From Candidatus Avelusimicrobium alvi (GTDB lineage Bacteria > Elusimicrobiota > Elusimicrobia > Elusimicrobiales > Elusimicrobiaceae): a DNA stretch of 5,990 bases. The notes under the pieces are model-generated. The model had not been told where the DNA came from, did no database searches, and was given only the letters and a program-made list of their open reading frames with translations. The stretch lies in NCBI GenBank assembly GCA_002329395.1, contig DCTQ01000083.1, positions 11,779 through 17,768 on the forward strand. The letters run 5' to 3'. Shown one piece after another: positions 1-5,304 of this stretch (positions within the stretch are counted from its first letter, which is position 1; the number at the start of each line of letters is the position of its first letter). The translations under genes were made by a program, and so were the position numbers.

Positions 1-1046
1 GCCATAATCAGCGCAATCGTGTTGTTGGCCGTGCAGAGGTTGGCAAAGCTGACGACGCCCGCTATGCTCAGCTCCGCCCCTTTGCGCGAACGGATGCGCG
101 CCGTCATCTTTTGAATAATCCACGCCAGGCCGCCGTTATAGCGAATCATTTCCAGCATGCCGCCCGCCAAAATGGTAACGATAATCAGCTCGCCCATGCC
201 GTTGATGCCGGCCCCCATGGAGGTCGTCCACCCCCATACGTCAAATGCGCCCGTTAAAAGGCCGATCAGCCCGCATAACACCGTTCCGCCCAGTAATACC
301 ACCATCACGTTTACGCCCATCACCGCGGCCGCTAATACGATAAAATAGGGCAGCACTTTAATCCACGGGATATCTCCCGTTACAAAAGCGCTTTGCGCGC
401 CGCTGCCTATCAGCACGTAAATAATGGTGGTTAAAACGGCGAAGGGCATTACGATGGAAACGTTCGTTTTAAATTTGTCCGACATTTTGCACCCCTGCGT
501 GCGGGTGGCTACAATGGTGGTATCGGAAATGAAAGACAGGTTGTCGCCAAACATCGCGCCGCTGACCACCACCGCGCTCATCAGCGCGGGCGAGATGCCC
601 GTCTGCGCGCTGAGGCCGGCGGCCACCGGCGTAAGCGCGACAATCGTCCCCACCGACGTACCAACCGACACGGAAATTACGCACGCCGCCAAAAATACGC
701 CCGCCGCCAGCACATTGCCGGGCAGGATGGCCAGCGTCAAATTCACCGTGGCGTCCACCGCGCCCATGGCTTTGGCCGTTTGCGCAAACGCGCCCGCCAA
801 AATAAAAATCATCACCATCAGCATTATGTTGGAGTTGGCCGCGCCTTTGCAAAAGAGTTCAATGCGGCTGTGCAGGCCGCCGCCTTTACTCATCCAAACG
901 GCCACAACGGAAGACAATACAAAAGCCACCGTGATGGGCATTTTGTAAAAATCACCCGCCGCCAGCGAGACGGCCAGGTAAGAAATTAAAAATACCGCCA
1001 GCGGGATTAAGGCGAGCGGATTGGGTTGGATTTTTTCGGGTTTCAT
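1..1046 (-). CDS. nhaC: Na+/H+ antiporter, NhaC family (C-terminus beyond window)
   Basis: An inner-membrane secondary transporter that would exchange sodium for protons and so take part in pH and sodium homeostasis. The frame is open from the ATG at 1046 to the left edge, giving 348 residues with no stop; family members are usually about 430-470 residues, so roughly a quarter is missing. The start follows GGAG four bases upstream. The protein is almost wholly hydrophobic, with successive membrane segments, for example near residues 11-30, 37-51, 73-90, 110-128, 197-213 and 232-263. Family-typical stretches are VSVGTSVGTIVALTP (126-140), GAMFGDNLSFISDTTIVATR (163-182) and, near the cut, SFANLCTANNTIALIM (333-348). 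The GDN/SDTT block is the part I recognise best as NhaC-like (COG1757). Substrate is inferred from the family; some relatives exchange organic acids or amino acids instead, so the symbol denotes the family. It lies on the same strand as the alcohol dehydrogenase but 160 bases downstream of it, with its own probable -10 box. Confidence 0.9.
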   Translation of the reverse strand, partial: MKPEKIQPNPLALIPLAVFLISYLAVSLAAGDFYKMPITVAFVLSSVVAVWMSKGGGLHSRIELFCKGAANSNIMLMVMIFILAGAFAQTAKAMGAVDATVNLTLAILPGNVLAAGVFLAACVISVSVGTSVGTIVALTPVAAGLSAQTGISPALMSAVVVSGAMFGDNLSFISDTTIVATRTQGCKMSDKFKTNVSIVMPFAVLTTIIYVLIGSGAQSAFVTGDIPWIKVLPYFIVLAAAVMGVNVMVVLLGGTVLCGLIGLLTGAFDVWGWTTSMGAGINGMGELIIVTILAGGMLEMIRYNGGLAWIIQKMTARIRSRKGAELSIAGVVSFANLCTANNTIALIM

Positions 1047-1066
1047 AATGCTCCGTGCCGCCGGAC

Positions 1067-1100
1067 AAAAAGAAACCGCCGGTAAAAATGCGGTCGGCGG
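1067..1100 (-). terminator. Terminator-like hairpin in the antiporter leader
   Basis: Read on the minus strand, CCGCCG (1100-1095) pairs with CGGCGG (1081-1076) around a 13-nt loop. TTTCTTTTT follows at once (1075-1067). This is the form of an intrinsic terminator. It ends 20 bases before the antiporter start codon and lies downstream of the probable -10 box, so it could end readthrough from the alcohol dehydrogenase gene or act as an attenuator of the antiporter. A second CGGCGG copy at 1102-1107 (plus strand) gives an alternative pairing partner. The stem is short and no free energy was computed. Confidence 0.4.
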
Positions 1101-1129
1101 ACGGCGGGAATTAAGTTAAAGACAATAAT

Positions 1130-1135
1130 ATTATA
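1130..1135 (-). promoter_or_regulatory. Probable -10 box of the antiporter gene
   Basis: A perfect TATAAT on the minus strand, within the AT-rich run TTATATAATATTATT. It lies 83 bases before the antiporter ATG and would give a leader of roughly 80 nt. No convincing -35 hexamer sits 16-18 bases upstream, so the promoter may be activator-dependent or the match may simply reflect AT-rich sequence. Confidence 0.4.
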
Positions 1136-1184
1136 TAAATTTTAACGGTTTTCCGCTGTGCGGCGTATCGGGCGGCTGCGGGAC

Positions 1185-1208
1185 CGCCCGGAAAACGGGC
1201 GTCTTTTT
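1185..1208 (+). terminator. Terminator-like hairpin facing into the alcohol dehydrogenase 3' end
   Basis: On the plus strand CGCCCG (1185-1190) pairs with CGGGCG (1196-1201) around the loop GAAAA, and TCTTTTT follows. The U-tract lies only on the plus side. It would therefore stop rightward transcripts entering the alcohol dehydrogenase gene antisense and would not efficiently end that gene's own leftward transcript. No rightward gene is visible to its left in the window. The overlapping dyad GGGCGG/CCGCCC (1170-1175/1184-1189) may compete with it. Confidence 0.4.
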
Positions 1209-2391
1209 AGTTGTTGGCGGCGGTATAGATGCGCAGTAAATCTTCTTTGGCCAGCGGTTTAAACTTGCTGACCGTGCGCGTGCCGCCGCGGCTGCATTTG
1301 TCGGCCAGTTCGCAGAGTTCTGAAGAACTCAGCTGGCGGCCCAGCAGCTGCTGCAGACTGGTGGGCATTCCCAGAGACGTAAAGAAACGTATCGTAGCGT
1401 CAATGCCCTGGCGGGCCGCGCTGTCAATGTCCGTCGTCAACGCAAGCCGCCAGACGTTGGACGTGTAGCGCGCAAAGCGGGCCGGGTCTTCTTTATATAC
1501 GTATAACGCCCACGCGCCCCAGACGGCGGAAAGGCTCTCCCCGTGCGGGACGCCGAAGCGCCCGCTGAGTTCGTGCCCCAGCTGGTGTACGGCAAATTCT
1601 TTGTCCGCGCCCAGGCCCGTCAGATTATTGTGCGACAGACTGCCCGCCCACATTATTTCGCTTTGCGCCTGATAGTCCTGCGGATTTTGCACGGCGGCGG
1701 GCCCGTAGTGAATGACGGTGCGCATCAGCGCTTCGGCCAGCGCGTCGGTCAGTTCGTTTCCCTGCATGGGGGTAAAATAGCGGTCCAGCGTGTGCATTAA
1801 AATGTCCGTTACGCCGCAGGCAAGCTGTTTGGGGGAAAGGGTAAAAGTCAGCTCCGGGTTCATCAAGGCAAAGCGCGGGCGGTTAAAAGGGGTGTTGAGG
1901 CCGCGTTTGTCTTTGCGGGAGTCGTCCGTCAGCACGGCGGAGTCGCTGGTTTCGCTTCCGGCGGCGGAAATCGTCAGCACGCTGCCCACGGGCAGAGCGG
2001 CTTGCACGGCGGATTTGCCCGTCCAGTACGCCCAAATATCGGTGTGCGGGTGGGCCGCGCCGACGGCGATGGCTTTGGCGGTGTCAATCACGCTGCCGCC
2101 GCCGACGGCCAGGATAAAGTCCGCCTGAAACGTAAGGGCGAGAAGCACGCCTTTGCGCGCAAAAGAGAGCGTGGGGTTGGGCTGTACGCCGCCCAGGGTT
2201 TTGACCGTCAGCCCCGCCATCATCAAAGATTTTTCCACCCGCGTGAGCAGGCCGCTTTTTTTCGCGCTTTCGCCGCCGTACACCAATAACACGCGCGAAC
2301 CGCCGTGTTTGACGACGGCCTCTCCGGCGCGTTCTTCGGCACGCGCGCCGAAGATGATTTCGGTGGGCGCGCAAAAGGTAAAATCTCTCAT
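1207..2391 (-). CDS. Iron-containing alcohol dehydrogenase (YqhD/butanol dehydrogenase type)
   Basis: A soluble NAD(P)H-dependent dehydrogenase of the group III (iron-type) family, likely reducing aldehydes to alcohols in fermentation or detoxification. It is 394 residues, close to YqhD and the clostridial butanol dehydrogenases (about 387-390). The N-terminal half (1-185) is the nucleotide-binding domain, with VYGGESAKKSG (38-47) and the signature VGGGSVIDTAKAIAVG (96-111). The C-terminal helical domain carries the metal ligands, which I place at D196, H200, H269 and H283 because their spacing matches YqhD D194, H198, H267 and H281. The flanking motifs are GVTDILMHTLDRYF (193-206) and AVHQLGHELSGRFGVPHGES (267-286). 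The start at 2391 was chosen because AAGGAG lies 7 bases upstream; the frame stays open to 2499 but that part overlaps the divergent gene and its promoter. The active site looks intact. Substrate and cofactor preference cannot be read from the sequence. Confidence 0.93.
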   Translation of the reverse strand: MRDFTFCAPTEIIFGARAEERAGEAVVKHGGSRVLLVYGGESAKKSGLLTRVEKSLMMAGLTVKTLGGVQPNPTLSFARKGVLLALTFQADFILAVGGGSVIDTAKAIAVGAAHPHTDIWAYWTGKSAVQAALPVGSVLTISAAGSETSDSAVLTDDSRKDKRGLNTPFNRPRFALMNPELTFTLSPKQLACGVTDILMHTLDRYFTPMQGNELTDALAEALMRTVIHYGPAAVQNPQDYQAQSEIMWAGSLSHNNLTGLGADKEFAVHQLGHELSGRFGVPHGESLSAVWGAWALYVYKEDPARFARYTSNVWRLALTTDIDSAARQGIDATIRFFTSLGMPTSLQQLLGRQLSSSELCELADKCSRGGTRTVSKFKPLAKEDLLRIYTAANN

Positions 2392-2412
2392 AGGCGTTCT
2401 CCTTAAAAAATT

Positions 2413-2418
2413 ATTATA
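2413..2418 (-). promoter_or_regulatory. Probable -10 box of the alcohol dehydrogenase gene
   Basis: TATAAT on the minus strand within TTATATAATAATT, 22 bases before the start codon and 15 bases before the AAGGAG ribosome binding site. It implies a leader of only about 15 nt. The -35 position shows nothing close to TTGACA, so only the -10 box is well supported. Confidence 0.45.
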
Positions 2419-2450
2419 TAACACTTTGCGCCCGTTTCGCCCGGTGAAAG

Positions 2451-2459
2451 TGCTAGAAT
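2451..2459 (+). promoter_or_regulatory. Extended -10 promoter of the membrane protein-cinA unit
   Basis: TGCTAGAAT fits the extended -10 form TGnTATAAT with one mismatch. A transcript would start near 2466, just before the GGAGG ribosome binding site of the next gene, giving a very short leader. A -35 box at proper spacing is absent, as is usual for extended -10 promoters. It sits divergent to the alcohol dehydrogenase promoter. Confidence 0.4.
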
Positions 2460-2479
2460 ATGCGTAGTTGGAGGCATGG

Positions 2480-3349
2480 ATGAAAACACATTTTCGCATT
2501 ACCGATCCGAAGGAAAAAGGCTGTAAAAAAGAATTTATTTCCGCCTTGTTGATTGCGCTGGCGCCCCTGGCGGCGTGGGCGGTGGCGGCGTGTATGGCGT
2601 GCGCCGGAGAGGCGCTGGGCGTATTAAAGGACTTTTTGCTGGCCGCGTGGCGGGAAGAAGCCGTGCTGACGGGCGTATTTGTTTTCGTGTACGCCGCGAG
2701 CCTGTTCTTTGTGTTTTATTGGTGGAAGATGTGGCAAAAAAGCCGGGCCGCCAAAGGCCGCGTGAGTGATTTGTATTTTCAAGCAGAAGGGGCCGTGGTG
2801 GTAAAAGGCGGGCAGGGAATTTTTTTCGCCTATTCTTCTACGGTGTTTACGCTGGGTGTAAAAACGGCCGAGATACTTACCCGGCACGGCCGCAAAGAAG
2901 CAATTTCCGCCTTGGAACTGGAGTTTAAGCCCGTGGAGGGTGAAGCGGTGCGTTTTGCGTATGCGCCGAATTTTTTGGTGTGGCCCGTTATTTATAAGCT
3001 GATGGCCCACGGACGGAAATTTAAAACTTTTAGGCACAAAGTGTCGGAGGGAAAAGAAATGGCCGCCGCGGTGCGCAGGCAGCTGGCGCGGCACGAAGCA
3101 TGCGGCGATTGCAGCTTGATGCCGCCCGGAAATTTGCTGACGGTGTCTGCCGTCGGGCTGGTGCTGACGCTGACCGGGTCGCTTATCCTGTGGTCATTTC
3201 AGGGGCCTATCCTTGCCGACGGGCGGCATATGCCGCTTAGCGGCGGGTTGTTAATCGGGTTATTGTGCCCGTCGTTGCTTTTTGTGTTGGGCGTAACTGT
3301 TTTGGGTGTGTGCGTACACGATTTATTGCAAAGAAGGAAAGGAAAATAA
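2480..3349 (+). CDS. Unrecognised four-helix membrane protein, coupled to cinA
   Basis: A 289-residue protein I do not recognise. Hydrophobic segments at about 19-42, 62-82, 219-239 and 253-279 suggest two membrane hairpins. Between them lies a mostly soluble region of about 135 residues (84-218) with many short alternating hydrophobic stretches, such as GAVVVKGGQGIFFAYSS (104-120), that look beta-rich. The ends are basic (KEKGCKK near the N-terminus, LLQRRKGK at the C-terminus), so both termini and the middle domain are probably cytoplasmic. A C-x-x-C pair occurs at 208-211 (CGDC), just before the third helix. There is no signal peptide cleavage site that I can see. The ATG at 2480 is preferred because GGAGG lies 5 bases before it; an in-frame TTG at 2468 lies upstream of that site. 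The stop codon overlaps the cinA start (TAATG), indicating co-translation. Function is unknown; a membrane-anchored sensor or a PH-like middle domain are guesses. Confidence 0.8.
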   Translation: MKTHFRITDPKEKGCKKEFISALLIALAPLAAWAVAACMACAGEALGVLKDFLLAAWREEAVLTGVFVFVYAASLFFVFYWWKMWQKSRAAKGRVSDLYFQAEGAVVVKGGQGIFFAYSSTVFTLGVKTAEILTRHGRKEAISALELEFKPVEGEAVRFAYAPNFLVWPVIYKLMAHGRKFKTFRHKVSEGKEMAAAVRRQLARHEACGDCSLMPPGNLLTVSAVGLVLTLTGSLILWSFQGPILADGRHMPLSGGLLIGLLCPSLLFVLGVTVLGVCVHDLLQRRKGK

Positions 3350-4581
3350 TGAAAAGCGTGATTATTACCATTGGGGACGAGATTTTACTCGGCCAGATTT
3401 TAGACACCAATTCCCGCTTTATCGCGCGCGAACTGGCGGCGCTGGGCGCGGAAACGGTGGAGATGCGCTCCGTGTCCGACGAAAAAGGAGAAATCCTGCG
3501 CGCGGTGGACGACGCGTTCAAACGCGCCGACGCCGTGATTGTAACGGGCGGCCTCGGCCCCACCAAAGACGATTTGACGAAAAACGTGCTGGCTGAATAC
3601 TTCGGCACCGAATTGGAATTTAACCCGCAGGCATATGGCTGGCTGGAAGAAATCTTTTCCGCGCACCCGGAGCGGATGAACGCGTACAATAAATCCCAGG
3701 CCATGCTGCCTAAAAGCTGTACGCCGCTGCGCAACAAAAAGGGCACGGCAAGCGGGATGTGGTTTGAAAAAGACGGCAAGGTGCTCGTCTCCCTGCCCGG
3801 CGTGCCGTTTGAAACGGAATACCTGTTCCCGGCCGAAGTTCTGCCGCGGTTAAAAGAAAAATTTCACGATTTACTGCTGCGTTATCGCTTGGTTACCGTT
3901 TATGATATTCCGGAAGCGGAGCTGGCGATGAAGCTGGCCGCGTTTGAAGATACGCTGGAAGAAGGCATGGGGCTTGCCTATTTGCCTTCCGCGGGGCTGA
4001 TACGGCTGCGGCTGACCGCCAGGGGAAAAGCCGTGGACAGGCTGGACGGATTTTTTAACAGGCTCTTAAAAGCGCTGGACGGGCTTTCGTTTGAGACCAA
4101 CTGCGCGGACACGGCGGAAGAAGAAATCGGGCGGCGGCTGGCCGCCGGAGGCGTAACCGTGGCGTGCGCCGAAAGCTGCACGGGGGGAAATATTGCGCAT
4201 TTGATTACGGCGCGGCCCGGCGCGTCGGCTTATTTTTTGGGCGGCGTGGTGGCGTATGCCAATGAGGTGAAGAAAAACGTGCTTGGCGTGCGTGCGGAAG
4301 ATTTGGAAAAGTACGGCGCCGTCAGCGAGCCGGTGGCCCTGCAAATGGCCGAAGGCGCGCGGCGCGTAACGGGGGCGGATTTTGCCGCAGCCACCACCGG
4401 CGTGGCCGGGCCGGACGGCGGCACCCCGGAAAAGCCCGTGGGAACCGTGTGGATTGCCGTCGCGGGGCCGAAAGGCGCGCACGCGCGGAAGTTTGTATTT
4501 TCCCATACGCGCGAGCGCAACATCGGGCGCGCTTCCGTAAAAGCCCTGCGCATGCTGTTGGAAGAAATAGAAAAAGCGTAA
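3349..4581 (+). CDS. cinA: CinA family protein: MoaB-like domain plus NMN amidohydrolase (PncC) domain
   Basis: A 410-residue cytosolic protein of full family length. Residues 1-170 form the MoaB/MogA-like domain, with IGDEILLGQILDTNS (8-22), VTGGLGPTKDDLT (65-77) and SLPGVPFE (148-155). In CinA relatives this part hydrolyses ADP-ribose. A linker (about 175-250) joins it to the PncC domain (about 255-410), which deamidates nicotinamide mononucleotide in pyridine nucleotide salvage. The PncC domain carries AESCTGG (274-280) with the likely catalytic serine 276, then GGVVAYANEVKKNVLGV (297-313), GAVSEP (323-328) and TTGVAGPDGGTPEKPVGTVW (349-368). All expected motifs are intact. The ATG at 3349 shares its A with the stop of the upstream gene and follows GGAAAGGAAAA, so translation is probably coupled; the frame is open further upstream only inside that gene. 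The name comes from competence-induced genes in streptococci; nothing here links it to competence. The gene ends before a strong terminator. Confidence 0.95.
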   Translation: MKSVIITIGDEILLGQILDTNSRFIARELAALGAETVEMRSVSDEKGEILRAVDDAFKRADAVIVTGGLGPTKDDLTKNVLAEYFGTELEFNPQAYGWLEEIFSAHPERMNAYNKSQAMLPKSCTPLRNKKGTASGMWFEKDGKVLVSLPGVPFETEYLFPAEVLPRLKEKFHDLLLRYRLVTVYDIPEAELAMKLAAFEDTLEEGMGLAYLPSAGLIRLRLTARGKAVDRLDGFFNRLLKALDGLSFETNCADTAEEEIGRRLAAGGVTVACAESCTGGNIAHLITARPGASAYFLGGVVAYANEVKKNVLGVRAEDLEKYGAVSEPVALQMAEGARRVTGADFAAATTGVAGPDGGTPEKPVGTVWIAVAGPKGAHARKFVFSHTRERNIGRASVKALRMLLEEIEKA

Positions 4582-4599
4582 ATTTGCCGCAGATAAAAT

Positions 4600-4638
4600 A
4601 AAAGCACCCGGGTGCCGTTTGGAACCCGGGTGCTTTTT
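4600..4638. terminator. Bidirectional intrinsic terminator between cinA and the thioredoxin gene
   Basis: GCACCCGGGT (4604-4613) pairs perfectly with ACCCGGGTGC (4624-4633) around a 10-nt loop. AAAA precedes the stem and TTTTT follows, so both strands see a GC-rich stem and then a U-tract. It lies 18 bases after the cinA stop and 11 bases after the stop of the convergent thioredoxin-like gene, as expected for a shared terminator. Confidence 0.93.
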
Positions 4639-4649
4639 GCGTACGGGTC

Positions 4650-4973
4650 TTATAAAAGCGCGTCCAGCTTTTTGCGCAGTTCTTCTTCCGGGTATTCACC
4701 CGAAATGGTTTCCTGCACTTTGCCGTCTTTTACAAACACAAACGTCGGCACGCCGCTCACGCCGAACTTGCGGCTGCTGTCGGGCGACTGGTCCACATCC
4801 ACGGCCAGAACGGCGGCTTTGCCCTTATAGTCTTTGGCCAGCTTGTCCGCCGCCGGTATCATACGGTGGCAGTGCGGGCACCAGGTGGCAAAAAACATCA
4901 CCATTTCCGCTTTTTTGTATTTTTTAAAGGCCGCGTCAAACGACGCGTCCGTTACCGTTAATTTCGTATCCAT
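4650..4973 (-). CDS. Thioredoxin-like protein with CPHC active site
   Basis: A 107-residue single-domain thioredoxin fold protein, the length of a classic thioredoxin, for thiol-disulfide exchange in the cytosol; no signal peptide or membrane segment is visible. The active site is FFATWCPHCHRMIP (27-40) with cysteines 32 and 35. The fold continues with VLAVDVDQSP (55-64) and the cis-proline loop GVSGVPTF (71-78, Pro76). These positions align without gaps to E. coli thioredoxin. The start at 4973 is chosen because GGGGG lies 5 bases upstream; a longer reading from 5012 adds 13 residues, would begin upstream of a likely -10 box, and lacks a comparable site. Unusual points are CPHC instead of CGPC, Met at position 26 and Ala at 57, where E. 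coli thioredoxin has its buried Asp and Lys. It may therefore not be a housekeeping thioredoxin. No partner gene is adjacent; the gene stands alone, convergent with cinA. Confidence 0.9.
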   Translation of the reverse strand: MDTKLTVTDASFDAAFKKYKKAEMVMFFATWCPHCHRMIPAADKLAKDYKGKAAVLAVDVDQSPDSSRKFGVSGVPTFVFVKDGKVQETISGEYPEEELRKKLDALL

Positions 4974-4999
4974 ATTATCCCCCTTTGCTGCATACCCGT

Positions 5000-5005
5000 A
5001 GTATA
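5000..5005 (-). promoter_or_regulatory. Probable -10 box of the thioredoxin-like gene
   Basis: TATACT on the minus strand, 26 bases before the chosen start codon and 16 bases before the GGGGG ribosome binding site. No clear -35 box is seen. Its position supports the shorter start at 4973, because transcripts would begin near 4993, inside the longer version. Confidence 0.35.
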
Positions 5006-5056
5006 ACTTCATTTCCGGCGTTTGTCCTGTATTTTTAAGGGTTAGTTTTTTAGTAG

Positions 5057-5072
5057 GCTGGCGGTCGCCGGC
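5057..5072. repeat. Inverted repeat just upstream of the rfbF leader promoter
   Basis: GCTGGCG and CGCCGGC are separated by GT and match except for one T/G position. This near-perfect 16-bp dyad ends 7 bases before the TTGACT box. The site could be a regulator-binding site for the rfbF promoter. No regulator gene is in the window to pair with it, and in GC-rich sequence such dyads also arise by chance. Confidence 0.3.
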
Positions 5073-5079
5073 AAAGGGC

Positions 5080-5107
5080 TTGACTTGTTTTTTTTTTTTG
5101 TTAAATT
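5080..5107 (+). promoter_or_regulatory. Probable promoter of the rfbF leader transcript
   Basis: TTGACT (5080-5085) is one mismatch from the sigma-70 -35 consensus. TAAATT (5102-5107) follows after a 16-base spacer and matches TATAAT at four of six positions. The spacer contains an uninterrupted run of 12 T (5088-5099). A start near 5114 would give a leader of about 190 nt before rfbF. No other promoter candidate is convincing between here and the rfbF start. Confidence 0.55.
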
Positions 5108-5113
5108 GGAAAG

Positions 5114-5304
5114 GGTATTAAAAAGAATCCTAAAGCCGCAAAGACGGCAGGACGCGCGTTTTTGGGGCTTTTAAATGAGTTTTAATATACACCTGTATAG
5201 GTGTATTAAGGTTATGCAGGAATGTCCGTCAGGACGGCCTCCGCCAAGAGCCCTGCATAACTTTATTTTAATATATCTCTCTAGCGGAGGTTAAGGAGCT
5301 ATAT
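5114..5304 (+). ncRNA. Structured 5' leader of rfbF, candidate cis-regulatory RNA
   Basis: This stretch of about 190 bases holds three successive hairpins. The first pairs TCCT-(AAA bulge)-GCCG (5128-5138) with CGGC-AGGA (5145-5152) around the loop CAAAGA. The second pairs TACACCT (5188-5194) with AGGTGTA (5199-5205), extended by TTAA/TTAA past a 2-nt bulge. The third is a 14-bp stem, 5207-5220 with 5252-5265, containing one G-U pair and enclosing 31 nt. CCTCCGC in that loop (5238-5244) is exactly complementary to GCGGAGG (5284-5290), just before the rfbF ribosome binding site AAGGAG (5293-5298), so a pseudoknot is possible. I do not recognise a known riboswitch class. Pairings were found by eye; no energy or covariation test was done. 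That it regulates rfbF is inference from position. Confidence 0.45.
5175..5294 (+). CDS. Possible 39-residue leader peptide ahead of rfbF (doubtful)
   Basis: An ATG at 5175 opens a frame of 39 codons that crosses hairpins two and three and ends at TAA 5292-5294, overlapping the first A of the AAGGAG site of rfbF. GGGG lies 7 bases before the ATG and could serve as a weak ribosome binding site. The peptide begins MSFNIHLYRC and resembles nothing I know. A frame of this length easily occurs by chance, and the underlying inverted repeats argue for a structured RNA. If translated, ribosomes would open the third hairpin and stop close enough to restart at rfbF. Confidence 0.15.
   Translation: MSFNIHLYRCIKVMQECPSGRPPPRALHNFILIYLSSGG

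Noticed and set aside
424..989. Overlapping frames on both strands opposite or within the antiporter gene
   Set aside because: They lie inside the 348-codon antiporter frame, which carries clear family motifs and a ribosome binding site. The alternatives have repetitive, low-complexity composition and no recognisable domain.
2468..2479. TTG start for the membrane protein at 2468
   Set aside because: It lies at or before the GGAGG site. The ATG at 2480 sits 5 bases after that site.
2392..2499. Longer N-terminus for the alcohol dehydrogenase (36 extra residues)
   Set aside because: It would begin inside the divergent membrane protein gene and cross both promoters. The ATG at 2391 has a well-placed AAGGAG, and family members start close to this point.
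3237..3779. Minus-strand open frame of 180 codons across the start of cinA
   Set aside because: It is antisense to conserved CinA motifs and spans the junction of two coupled genes. It has no family resemblance and is best explained by GC-rich codon bias.
4974..5012. Longer thioredoxin start at 5012
   Set aside because: It lies upstream of the likely -10 box, lacks a good ribosome binding site, and adds residues beyond the normal thioredoxin N-terminus without looking like a signal peptide.
5128..5160. Cyclic-di-GMP (GEMM) riboswitch in the rfbF leader
   Set aside because: GCCGCAAAGACGGC recalls the CGCAAAG core of that riboswitch, but the other conserved blocks and the two-helix layout are missing or in the wrong order.
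5182..5265. Small transposon-like or REP-type repeat in the rfbF leader
   Set aside because: The inverted repeats are internal hairpins of different sequence. There are no flanking duplications, and no second copy occurs in the window.
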